The notes under the pieces: generated by a model
What the model saw: only the letters and a program-made list of their open reading frames with translations
Databases searched by the model: none
Told to the model about the DNA's origin: nothing
Assembly (NCBI RefSeq): GCF_030548295.1
Contig: NZ_JAUOSB010000005.1
Span: forward strand, 1-64,000
From: Wenyingzhuangia sp. 2_MG-2023
GTDB lineage: Bacteria; Bacteroidota; Bacteroidia; Flavobacteriales; Flavobacteriaceae
DNA length: 64,000 nucleotides
Reading direction: 5' to 3'
Shown: piece after piece, positions 1 to 8,550 of the stretch
Layout: every line of letters starts with the position of its first letter
Position numbering within the stretch: the first letter of the stretch is position 1
Position numbers and translations under genes: made by a program

Positions 1-760
1 CATCTTTTGCCTTTTCTTTGATATAAGAAACTGTTTTATCTACAAAAACTGGCAATACTTCTTCATGAACAAAATCACCAGAAACAGGTCCTTTTATCCA
101 ATAAGCATATTTATTTTCTGATCTTTTTTGCACAGATATTCCTGTTGGTTCTTTTACCACTTTGTCATTCTCTAAATAGACAAAAGGAGGCATGTTTAAT
201 GAAGCAGGAATCATGAATGAATAGTCAAAACCTAGGTCTAGAGCTCCTTTTTTTAATGGCTTGGAATAATCCATTTGGTGGGCTTTGAATCTATCTTTAA
301 TACCTGAAAAATAATCAAACTCTTCATTTCCATTTTTCATAGACCAATTCAAGCCCAAATGCCATTTTCCAATATTGGCTGTGTTATAACCATTTTGTTG
401 TAGTATGTCTGCAACAGTTGCTCTGTCATCTTTAATCAACATTGGTGAATTTCCCCATGTTACAAACTGCTTTAAAGGTGTTCTCCAATTGTATCTACCT
501 GTTAAAATTCCATATCTGGTAGGTGTACAAACAGATGAAGAGGTATGAGCATCTGTAAACCGCATTCCATCAGCGGCCAATTGGTCTAAATGAGGAGTCT
601 GAATTTTACTGTTTTCATTGTAAACACTCAAATCGCCTATTCCTAAATCATCTGCTAATATGTATATAATATTAGGACTTTTATGAGTAGTTGTTTGACT
701 TTCTGCATTTAATGAAAACGTTAAAAACAACGATACCCCTAAAATTAATTTAATATTCAT
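1..760 (-). CDS. S1-family sulfatase, C-terminus outside window
   Basis: This is the N-terminal 253 residues of a formylglycine-dependent sulfatase; the rest lies beyond the left edge. The start is the ATG read from 760, followed by a Sec signal peptide of about 19 residues (MNIKLILGVS..., cleavage near SLNA/E). The metal-binding N-terminal motif is present (PNIIYILADDLGIGD, about residues 29-43). The maturation motif C-T-P-T-R begins at Cys78, the residue that must be oxidised to formylglycine, followed by YGILTGRYNW. A second conserved motif, GKWHLGLNWS, lies near residue 120. It is the most promoter-distal gene seen in PUL-A, 17 bp after a GH29 fucosidase gene. The role is periplasmic or surface removal of sulfate esters from the imported glycan. 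The S1 subfamily cannot be assigned by eye. Confidence 0.9.
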   Translation of the reverse strand, partial: MNIKLILGVSLFLTFSLNAESQTTTHKSPNIIYILADDLGIGDLSVYNENSKIQTPHLDQLAADGMRFTDAHTSSSVCTPTRYGILTGRYNWRTPLKQFVTWGNSPMLIKDDRATVADILQQNGYNTANIGKWHLGLNWSMKNGNEEFDYFSGIKDRFKAHQMDYSKPLKKGALDLGFDYSFMIPASLNMPPFVYLENDKVVKEPTGISVQKRSENKYAYWIKGPVSGDFVHEEVLPVFVDKTVSYIKEKAKD

Positions 761-777
761 GTTGTATTTTTTAGTAT

Positions 778-1905
778 TTACTGTTTTAAACGTTTCCCTA
801 CTTTTTTTAAGGTTTCAACATCATCAGGAAAAACGGTACCATCCGGTAATGGACCTATATTCAGTAACAAGTTTGCTTGCATTTCTTTTGTATGTGCTAA
901 CATTTCCATTACTTCATCTGCTGTTTTGTGCCCTACATCGTTGTCTCTATCATATCCCCAGGCATAAGGTTGCATAGTATTGCATATTTCCAATGGCACA
1001 TTTGATGTTCCTTTAAAATGACGTTCTGGAGCTTTAAAATCTTCCGTTCCAAGCACTCCTTGCTTGTATGAAACTAGTACTTGAGGTTGTAGTGAATGAA
1101 TATGATCGTATAATTCCTGTATTTTTAATTCGTCTACTTTTTCTGGAGTAGATCTAGGTACAGCAATACCATCCAACCAAATTCCTGCTATAGGTCCATA
1201 CTTGGTTAGCAATTCTGTCATCTGATTTTTCATAAAGTCTACATACAACTGTAAATCATGTTCCTCACCATATTTGTACAACTCTTCTCTTGGATTGTAT
1301 TCTGGCTTTGGATTTCCTCCCCATTCTTCTCTATTAGGAGCATGAGGGTGTTTCCAATCACGACCGTGTGAATAATAAAAAAATAAGCCCAATCCTTTTT
1401 TATGACATTGTTCCGCTAATTCAGCTACCAAATCACGTTTTGCAGCACTGTTGGTACTTTTAAAATCTGAATACTCAGTATCAAACAAACAAAAGCCATC
1501 ATGATGTCTCGTTGTAATGTTGATGTACTTCATTCCCACATCAACCGCTAAATCCGTAATAAAATCCGCATCAAAATTTTCAGCAGTAAATTTATCCGCT
1601 AATTTTGCGTATTCATCAGGTCTGATTTTTGCACGCAATTGTACCCATTCTGCTGGTTTTGAATGTATGTCTCCCCAATATCCTTCTGTTAAACTAAACA
1701 AACCGTAATGGATAAACATCCCAAATTTAGCCTCTTTAAACCATTTCAAAGCAGCTTCTCTAGGGTTTTGATTATAAATTTCTTCGTATCCTTTTAAATA
1801 GGAAGGCACCTTATTTTGATGTTTTGCACAACTGATAAGGCTCATCAAAATGATACTTACACAAATAAACGCACAGCTAATGTTTCTATGTATTCTCATG
1901 TTCAA
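778..1905 (-). CDS. GH29 alpha-L-fucosidase, lipoprotein (compact form)
   Basis: A 375-aa exo-fucosidase candidate. A lipobox (LISC, Cys26) predicts a lipid-anchored protein. GH29 barrel motifs appear in order: KFGMFIHYGLFS (60-71), MKYINITTRHHDGF (125-138), GLGLFFYYSHGRDW (171-184) and GIWLDG (241-246), where Asp245 aligns with the catalytic nucleophile. The C-terminal NLLLNIGPLPDGTV (345-358) closes the barrel. The protein ends there, so the C-terminal beta-sandwich of many GH29 enzymes is missing. This makes it the smallest of the four GH29 proteins here. It follows the GH95-like gene by 11 bp and precedes a sulfatase by 17 bp, so all three are probably co-transcribed. GH29 assignment is firm; linkage specificity is not visible. 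Confidence 0.92.
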   Translation of the reverse strand: MNMRIHRNISCAFICVSIILMSLISCAKHQNKVPSYLKGYEEIYNQNPREAALKWFKEAKFGMFIHYGLFSLTEGYWGDIHSKPAEWVQLRAKIRPDEYAKLADKFTAENFDADFITDLAVDVGMKYINITTRHHDGFCLFDTEYSDFKSTNSAAKRDLVAELAEQCHKKGLGLFFYYSHGRDWKHPHAPNREEWGGNPKPEYNPREELYKYGEEHDLQLYVDFMKNQMTELLTKYGPIAGIWLDGIAVPRSTPEKVDELKIQELYDHIHSLQPQVLVSYKQGVLGTEDFKAPERHFKGTSNVPLEICNTMQPYAWGYDRDNDVGHKTADEVMEMLAHTKEMQANLLLNIGPLPDGTVFPDDVETLKKVGKRLKQ

Positions 1906-1916
1906 TTATTTATTTT

Positions 1917-4601
1917 TTAAGGCAATAACCATATTCCTACAGCTCCTTTTTCACTCTCACGTCCGTTATTATTTACTGCAGTAACTTTAAACATCATCTG
2001 ATTGATTTTTTCTAGGTTTGAATTTTCACAAACAAAGTCTGTGCCCACAACTTTAGAGGCTATCAACTCATAATCAGATGTATTACCTACCGCTCTATAA
2101 ACATTGTATGATGCTGCATCTGTAATACCATTCCACGAAAGTAAAATTTGGGTTGCTTTCGTATTATTTTTTATTTTTAAATCTGTTGGAGCCTTTACTG
2201 GAATAACCTTTGGTATATTGGTTATCACATAACTATCTCCTTTTATTGTCTTAACATTGATACAATCGCTATCAACAACATCAAACACTACTGTTTTACC
2301 CAATTTGGTCTTAATGATAGCCTTAGAAACATTAGGATATTTCAACTCTAATACCCCGCCTGATTTTGATAAAATTTCTAAAACATCAGCATGATTATTA
2401 GACCACTGTGCTGAAACCTCAAAATTTCCACGAGCTAGCAAACCTTGATAACTCCCCTCAGACCATGTTGTTGGCAAAGCAGTTAATGGAGCAATGGTAT
2501 AGTCTTGACTCTGTAAAAGCATTTCAGCTACTCCAGCAGTAGCACCGTAATTCGCATCCGCTTGAAACAAGGGATCTCCACGATGATCATTAAACAAGTT
2601 ATGCATGTAGTTTTCACCCAATAATTCTTTGTAATAAGAATAAGCTTCTTCCCCATCGTGTACGCGTGCCCACATGGCTATTCTTTCAGCTCGTGCCCAC
2701 CCAACGTTGGTTTTATGAGAACGTTTTATCAAGCTAAATTTGGCAGCATCTAGCCAAGCAGGTGTTTTATCATTGATCAATTGCCCAGGATATAAACCTA
2801 ACAACATTGACGAGTGTCGATGGTTTGGATCACCGATATCATTAAAGTAATTTTCTTGACGAAACTCTTTAATTTGTCCTGATTTTCCAATCTGAATAGG
2901 ATCTAAGAGAGGTAACTGTTTTTTATAAGTAGCTAATCTAGCATCAGAACGATTCAATATTTCTGCTGCTTTTAAGGTATTATGATGATTTTCATAGAAC
3001 ATTTGTTGATCAAAGGTAGTACCAATAGTATTACGAAGCTTTTGTTCTGGACTTGAAGACGGATTGGACAATAAAACACCATCAACATTTTTCACAAAAC
3101 GAGACACAAAGTTAGCTTGGTTGTAAAGTACTGGATATACCTTATCTGCTAACAACGAATCGTTACGCGTGTAATCATAATAATCCCAAAACAATAAGGA
3201 AATCCAAGAACCTGTACCAAAACCAGCAACAGGTGATTTTCCAGGAACACTGTAGGGATTGCTCCAAAATGGTCCAGACCAGCCATTGTCTCCATTCACA
3301 TCTAACTGTTCACTGTTATATTGCTTAACGTACTGAGTTGCATACAAACGCTGACGAGGTTCAAAAGCTTTGAAATAATCTACATAAGACTCAAACAATT
3401 CTGACAAATTGGTAGAAAAAACAGGTGCATAAGCCATCTGTAAATTTGTATCATGCAAGTATTGAGACGACCATGGCGGTCTTTCGTAAACATTCCAAAT
3501 ACCTTGTAAATGTGGAGGAAGTGTACCTTTTCTAGAAGAACATATCAACATATAACGTCCATACTGAAATGCAAGCTCCTCAAGGTATCGACTTGAATCA
3601 CCTGTAGGATAAGCATCAACCAATTCGTTCGTAGGAATCATTGGTTCTACAGCTCCAAGATTAAGATTTACTCTATCATAAAGTTCCTTATAATCAGCTT
3701 GATGACTTGCTAACAACTCCTCATAAGACTTCGTAGAAGCCTCTATCATATACTTCGTTACCTTATCGTGTGGATTCGGGAAACCTTCTAATTTTTTAGC
3801 TGGATTATTTGTTAAAAATACTTGAGGGTCTAGTTGATAATTGGTTCCAACCGCTATCAGAACTACGGCACTATTAGCATCAGAAACCTTGATCGTTCCA
3901 CTTTTTGTTGCTTTCATTGTTCCTCCTTGCGGAATGACTTTGAACTGCCCCTCAAACTTTATCTTATAATAATTCATTACTCCAGAAAGCGTAATAATAT
4001 CTGATTTAGCCGAAACAGATCCCGATTTTCCCTCCCCTAAAAAAGGAATTGTAGGACGAAGTGTAAATGATAATTTTCCTTTTTTGGAAGCGTTTAAACG
4101 GATTACCATTACCTTATCAGGATAACTGGTAAAATATTCTCTTGAGTATTTTACACCGTCTTGCTCGTATTCTACAGACGAAATTCCTTTGTTTAAGTTT
4201 AACTCTTGATGGTAACCACTGACATTGTTGTGATTAAAATCAATATAGACCTCCGAAAAATTGTTTAAACCTCTACGTCTAAGTCCACGATCTCCATCGC
4301 TTTCATACAAACTATTTTCAGTAATTTGAATTCTTTCTGTTGCCGTGCCTCCAAAAACATTCACTCCCATATACCCATTTCCCATGGGTATTGAACGATT
4401 TACCCAGCCCTTATCATTATCAGGAGTAGGCTCGTTGTACCACAATCTTAGTGTTTTATTCTGGCTTTTTAGATTGGTATTGATTGTACCTTCTGTCTCA
4501 TAATTTTTCTTATTGTATTGCTGAGCATGAGCAAGTATAGTAGTACTAAAACCAACTACTATTAACAATTTAATCATTAGAATATTAGTTTTTATTTTCA
4601 T
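1917..4601 (-). CDS. GH95-like enzyme (alpha-L-fucosidase/galactosidase type) with C-terminal FN3-like domain
   Basis: Start placed at 4601, where MKIKTNILMIKLL... gives a good signal peptide ending near AHAQ. The frame stays open to an ATG at 4718, but that would put about 39 charged residues before the signal. Numbering is for the 894-aa form. The GH95 N-terminal sandwich motif is present (SIPMGNGYMGVNVFGG, about 70-85, then ERIQITENSLYESDGDRG). The helical-barrel motifs include PPHLQGIWN (361-369), PPWSSQYLHDTNLQMAY (374-390), SSSPEQ (Glu519, candidate general acid) and LFQADANYGATAGVAEMLLQS (Asp682). GH95 enzymes use an activating Asn pair in an NxN motif. Here the first Asn is Asp384 and the second, Asn386, is kept. 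Residues about 803-894 look like fibronectin type III. GH95 removes alpha-1,2-fucose or alpha-galactose-type residues by inversion; the altered motif may mean a different specificity. Confidence 0.87.
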   Translation of the reverse strand: MKIKTNILMIKLLIVVGFSTTILAHAQQYNKKNYETEGTINTNLKSQNKTLRLWYNEPTPDNDKGWVNRSIPMGNGYMGVNVFGGTATERIQITENSLYESDGDRGLRRRGLNNFSEVYIDFNHNNVSGYHQELNLNKGISSVEYEQDGVKYSREYFTSYPDKVMVIRLNASKKGKLSFTLRPTIPFLGEGKSGSVSAKSDIITLSGVMNYYKIKFEGQFKVIPQGGTMKATKSGTIKVSDANSAVVLIAVGTNYQLDPQVFLTNNPAKKLEGFPNPHDKVTKYMIEASTKSYEELLASHQADYKELYDRVNLNLGAVEPMIPTNELVDAYPTGDSSRYLEELAFQYGRYMLICSSRKGTLPPHLQGIWNVYERPPWSSQYLHDTNLQMAYAPVFSTNLSELFESYVDYFKAFEPRQRLYATQYVKQYNSEQLDVNGDNGWSGPFWSNPYSVPGKSPVAGFGTGSWISLLFWDYYDYTRNDSLLADKVYPVLYNQANFVSRFVKNVDGVLLSNPSSSPEQKLRNTIGTTFDQQMFYENHHNTLKAAEILNRSDARLATYKKQLPLLDPIQIGKSGQIKEFRQENYFNDIGDPNHRHSSMLLGLYPGQLINDKTPAWLDAAKFSLIKRSHKTNVGWARAERIAMWARVHDGEEAYSYYKELLGENYMHNLFNDHRGDPLFQADANYGATAGVAEMLLQSQDYTIAPLTALPTTWSEGSYQGLLARGNFEVSAQWSNNHADVLEILSKSGGVLELKYPNVSKAIIKTKLGKTVVFDVVDSDCINVKTIKGDSYVITNIPKVIPVKAPTDLKIKNNTKATQILLSWNGITDAASYNVYRAVGNTSDYELIASKVVGTDFVCENSNLEKINQMMFKVTAVNNNGRESEKGAVGIWLLP

Positions 4602-4797
4602 TGATTCATTTTTTATCATAGACTTATGGGAATATTGTTTCCTATATTTCTTTTTACTTATGTTTCTTAACTTCTTTAAGATTATTGTAATATCATTCTT
4701 TAAATTGTACAACCTCATTGATTGTTAATCCATATTCTTTTTCATGCTATTTATTTTTACAATTTTCAACAATCACTCCAACTAATTTGTAAGTCTA

Positions 4798-5841
4798 TCA
4801 ATCCCAACCTTCTATTTTTAAAAAATAACCCGCTGTTGGATCTTCGTCATGACATGCAAGAAATAAATACTCCGGCTTTCCGTCTTTCCATAAAATATTA
4901 GGTCGTTCGCTTCTTGCTAGTTCATGATTGAAATAGTGACTATTTGTATTGTAACCTATTTGAGGTCTATCCCAATGTATTCCGTCTTTTGATTGGTAAA
5001 TCAATCCTGGCCGTTTTCCTCCATGCTCTTTTTTACCTAGAGATTTTGGATGTCCTTCCAAAGCACTTTTTACATCCATACGATCTTCAACAATCAAATA
5101 GTACATTCCTTTGTAATAAAAAGCATAAGGATCTTCTATATCAATTCCCATATCTGCATAAGAAATTAATGGATTTTCTTGATAGTTTTTATAAGGCCCT
5201 TCTAAATTATCACTTACTGCCATTGAAATTTCTCTATAATGATTAGGCTTGTACTTATCTGTAATTGATTTGTAATAAATTCTATACTTCCCGTCTTCAT
5301 CTATCAAAAAAGTTGGGTTTGAAGCATGAATAATAGCTGCTCCGTCCATAGTACCAGAAGCTTTTAAAATTGGATTGTGTGGACTCTCTACCCAAGGTTC
5401 ATTTAATGATTTGGTGGTTGCAATTCCTATCTGCTGTGCTATTCGTGGAGTTGTTCTGTCCTTTATCAAGTAGACCATAACATAGCGATCTCCAACCTTT
5501 GACACTTGTGGGTTGTGGTACGTAGCTGATGGACTTGAAAAGGTAGTATCAACAAATTGATAAGGTCCTTTAGGTGTGTCTGCCACAAAATGAACAATTT
5601 TACTGTCTTTTATCCAACTACCGCTATTGGGGATGGTAGACATAAAAACATGCAATTTATTATCTTCATCATAAATGGGAGACATCCCCCAATTCCACCA
5701 ACCTTCTTCTGCAGGAAGAATAAACTCTCCAGGAACTAATGATTTAACAAATGAAGATTCTTTAATTGTTAAATCTTTCTTGCACGAAAACAGCATGAAT
5801 AAAGCAAAAGGAAAGATGGCTATTTTTAAATGTAATTTCAT
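4798..5841 (-). CDS. Beta-propeller glycoside hydrolase, GH43/GH117-like, lipoprotein
   Basis: A 347-aa protein with lipobox LFSC (Cys20). The sequence reads as a five-bladed propeller of the clan GH-F/J type, with repeated acidic blade motifs: WGMSPIYDEDNKLHVFMS (near 51-68), HNPQVSKVGDRYVMVYL, SNPTFLIDEDGKYRIYYKS and IDIEDPYAFYYKGMYYLIVED (near 236-256). In such folds the catalytic pair is an Asp on blade one and a Glu on blade three, but the exact residues cannot be fixed by eye. GH117, GH43 and uncharacterised relatives are all possible. It lies between the T9SS protein and the GH95-like gene of PUL-A, so its likely role is exo-cleavage of a non-fucose or modified residue. Propeller assignment is confident; family assignment is tentative. 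Confidence 0.72.
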   Translation of the reverse strand: MKLHLKIAIFPFALFMLFSCKKDLTIKESSFVKSLVPGEFILPAEEGWWNWGMSPIYDEDNKLHVFMSTIPNSGSWIKDSKIVHFVADTPKGPYQFVDTTFSSPSATYHNPQVSKVGDRYVMVYLIKDRTTPRIAQQIGIATTKSLNEPWVESPHNPILKASGTMDGAAIIHASNPTFLIDEDGKYRIYYKSITDKYKPNHYREISMAVSDNLEGPYKNYQENPLISYADMGIDIEDPYAFYYKGMYYLIVEDRMDVKSALEGHPKSLGKKEHGGKRPGLIYQSKDGIHWDRPQIGYNTNSHYFNHELARSERPNILWKDGKPEYLFLACHDEDPTAGYFLKIEGWD

Positions 5842-6254
5842 ATAAAACTTTTTTCTAATAAATGAATTTTAAATATTGCAACACGTAACTTTTTAACAAA
5901 TAATTTTACAATACAACATCATTATTACTATATAATTTAAGTATTGTAAAATTGTTAATTACAAAAATGAAAATATCATAAGGAATCTACATTCCTCTTA
6001 TCATTCTTTATGTTGCTGAATTCACTCAATTCGAAAACTTGAACAACAAGAAAAAAAGACACAAAAACACAAACAACTAATAATCAAATACCTACAAAAT
6101 CACTTCACAACTTAATTCTAATTGCATGAGTAACTATTTTTAAAATAATTCTCAATCATCCATTTTTTATTAGAGAGAATCTGTTTAGATGATTCTCTAA
6201 TTTTTAGTATAATTAGAAACAAAATCTGAATTGTTTCATTAATTGGATTCACAT
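5842..6254. other. Intergenic region of 413 bp in PUL-A
   Basis: Very AT-rich with no supportable gene on either strand. The only clear structure is a hairpin at 6174-6198 (see separate entry). No well-formed TTTG-N19-TAnnTTTG promoter for the downstream propeller gene was found on the minus strand, although several CAAA-like fragments (plus-strand view) occur. The length suggests a partial transcriptional break between the T9SS protein gene and the hydrolase block. Confidence 0.5.
6174..6198 (-). terminator. Hairpin downstream of the 701-aa T9SS protein gene
   Basis: AGAGAATC at 6174-6181 pairs with GATTCTCT at 6191-6198 around a 9-nt loop, about 60 bp past the stop codon of the gene ending at 6255. 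The T-tract is on the plus-strand side (TTTTT after 6199), so as a minus-strand terminator it is imperfect. It may instead stabilise an mRNA end. Confidence 0.4.
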
Positions 6255-8360
6255 CTATTTTTTGACTACAACTTTTTGAGCACTTGTTGTGGTTCCTGTT
6301 GTTATTATTAAAATATATATTCCTGAAGAAATGTTGTTTACATTTAGCATTACTTCTTGTCCAAAGCCATAGTCTTTTTGAAGTAAAAGTCTACCCGTAT
6401 TTGTATACAATTTTAACGTAACTTCTTTACTTGTATCATCCGGAAATAGAACATTCAACTCTCCATTGGTAACTGGGTTTGGAAAAAGAGTTATTGTTTT
6501 ATCTGATAGTTGATCTAACGATTCATTGCTTAAGCCCCCGTCCAAAGTTGAAACTATATTAAGTCCCACTTTCCGAAAAGCTCCAGTATCATCTGTTACT
6601 TTAAGAGCAATATTTTGAATTTCAAAATCGGTGGAAGTTGTACCAGAAATAAGACCGTTACTAGCAAGCGAAATACCATTAGGCAATACAGAACTAGAAA
6701 TCAATTCCCAAGTATAAGATCCTGTACCTCCATTTGCTATTAACTGATAATTAAATTCTTGATTAACTACCACCTTAGGAAGCTTTTTTGTTTCTATGGA
6801 AAGATTGCTATCTGGAATAGCACTAAAAGTTTCTGACATGTAAGCTAATTCTTTAACCAAATCATGCCCCATTTCAATAGCTGTTTCAAGCTCTGTTTGT
6901 GTCCAACTTCCTTTTCTTGTATTTAAATTATTTGGTATGGATAATTTAGTTCCCATAGAAGAAGCAATGATCATAGCCGCATTCATATACAAAAGAGGAT
7001 CTGAAATATGCAAAGCATCATCAGAAGCAATAAATCTTGGTAGGTATTCGTTTAAACGCCCCATACCTATGGTAAGAGGAATGGTTTTCCAACCCCTAAA
7101 ATGATAATTATACCATAAAGCCGCACATCCTTCTTCATTTAAAGCATTTGTTGTAGAAGTAACACCACCAACACTTTCAAATCCTTTGATCCAATCAAAA
7201 ACTAGAGGTACAACATTGGGTTGATTTGAATTGATAACATCTTGTGCATTTGCACCAGGGTCGCTTCCTCCAACATAAAGAAACAATCCTAAATTAGCCT
7301 GATTCTTAAAAGTATTTTGTCTAAGCTCAGTATCATCAACGGTCCAATCTCTTGTAGAAAAATTTTGATTCCCTAGTTTTTTTGCTGAAGTGGTAAATGA
7401 GTGATTGATCAAAGTATCTAATCTTTCACTAGTAATAGTTTGCGTACTACTTCCTTTATAAAAATAAGTTACATTGTTATTAAATGGTGCATTCGTAACG
7501 TTTATATCTCTATAAACCACAGCTCCATCATTCTGATAACTAGCATTGTAATGTTCTATATTTTTATGTGTATCTACAGCATTTGTAGCATAAGTTGCAA
7601 GTTCTGTAATTGTTGCCTTAGATAATGAATATTGACTTGATGAGTTTATATCTGTGTATTCATAAGTAGGTATATAATTAGCATTTTCTGCATTGAAACC
7701 TGTAATTTTCTTATAAATAGCACTTGCGCTTATCATAGCTTGTTCTGCTCTATCTACCCCAACTCTTCGTCCTTGTAAATTAGCTTCATCTATTGCATAA
7801 CCTGCAGGAATCAATTCTATTCCATTTCCATTTGCAGCACGGTACAAAGACGCTCCTAATTGATCTACTTCAGCAACATAACTTGAATAATACATCATTA
7901 GCATTGGAGTTCCTCCAGTCTCTAAAATAGGTTTGGCAAACTGTTTACATCCTTCATAAACAACTTCTGGGTATGCATAAGCCTGTTCTGAATCAAATAA
8001 AATCACATACTTATAATCTCCATTAGTTATGATTGATTTGATGTCCTTAAACCGAGGATCGTAATAAATATCTGCAATAGAATTTGCATTACCAACACTA
8101 TTATAATCTACTTCTACATCAGTATAATCATTCGTTAAAGATAAAAGTCCTTGTAAATATTCCGCTATGTATTCTACTGTAGGATCTGATACACTCATCT
8201 GACTCAACTGGTCGTACCACGTTTCATTTCCTATAGAAGGGAAGACTCCATTTTGTGAATCACGTTGCGCAGCGTGTATCAACAAAATATTTTTACTTTC
8301 TGTTTGTGAAAAAAGGGAAGCAGAAATACACATTAAAATTATAAACGAAAGTGATTTCAT
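6255..8360 (-). CDS. Secreted T9SS protein of unknown function with Ig-like domain
   Basis: 701 aa with a signal peptide (MKSLSFIILMCISASLFSQ). Residues about 20-510 match no family I recognise. They begin with NILLIHAAQRDSQNG, contain alternating alpha/beta stretches such as YKYVILFDSEQAYAYP, GTPMLMMYYSSYVAEV and ANLGLFLYVGGSDPG, and a later WYNYHFRGWKTIPLTIGMG. A flavodoxin- or SGNH-like alpha/beta core is possible, but no GDS catalytic motif is seen. Residues about 517-612 form a putative Ig domain (LPNGISLASNGLISGT is the hallmark). Residues about 620-701 form a type A T9SS sorting domain (FPNPVTNGELNV, SGIYILIIT, QKVVVKK). The gene lies 190 bp downstream of susD, the usual place for a surface enzyme or glycan-binding protein, so a role in substrate capture or cleavage is inferred. 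Confidence 0.75.
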   Translation of the reverse strand: MKSLSFIILMCISASLFSQTESKNILLIHAAQRDSQNGVFPSIGNETWYDQLSQMSVSDPTVEYIAEYLQGLLSLTNDYTDVEVDYNSVGNANSIADIYYDPRFKDIKSIITNGDYKYVILFDSEQAYAYPEVVYEGCKQFAKPILETGGTPMLMMYYSSYVAEVDQLGASLYRAANGNGIELIPAGYAIDEANLQGRRVGVDRAEQAMISASAIYKKITGFNAENANYIPTYEYTDINSSSQYSLSKATITELATYATNAVDTHKNIEHYNASYQNDGAVVYRDINVTNAPFNNNVTYFYKGSSTQTITSERLDTLINHSFTTSAKKLGNQNFSTRDWTVDDTELRQNTFKNQANLGLFLYVGGSDPGANAQDVINSNQPNVVPLVFDWIKGFESVGGVTSTTNALNEEGCAALWYNYHFRGWKTIPLTIGMGRLNEYLPRFIASDDALHISDPLLYMNAAMIIASSMGTKLSIPNNLNTRKGSWTQTELETAIEMGHDLVKELAYMSETFSAIPDSNLSIETKKLPKVVVNQEFNYQLIANGGTGSYTWELISSSVLPNGISLASNGLISGTTSTDFEIQNIALKVTDDTGAFRKVGLNIVSTLDGGLSNESLDQLSDKTITLFPNPVTNGELNVLFPDDTSKEVTLKLYTNTGRLLLQKDYGFGQEVMLNVNNISSGIYILIITTGTTTSAQKVVVKK

Positions 8361-8466
8361 AACTAAAACTATATATAATGTTTGTACTTAATTTTTGAAT
8401 ATTTTGTTTTAGAAAGTCCGATTACAACATCCTAAAAACAGAAAAGTATATTTCTATAAAAACATA

Positions 8467-8489
8467 CAAGACTATAAAATATAGCCTTG
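8467..8489 (-). terminator. Attenuator-like hairpin downstream of susD
   Basis: CAAG-a-CTATA (8467-8476) pairs with TATAG-c-CTTG (8480-8489) around a 3-nt AAA loop. Read on the minus strand it is followed by a short T-rich stretch (ATGTTTTTATAG). It sits about 60 bp after the susD stop and before the 701-aa protein gene, where a partial terminator would keep susCD transcript above downstream transcript. Confidence 0.4.
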
Positions 8490-8550
8490 ATGTTTTACTC
8501 TAATACTGTTTTATTTTTAAAATTGACTCATGACTTAACACTATAAATGC

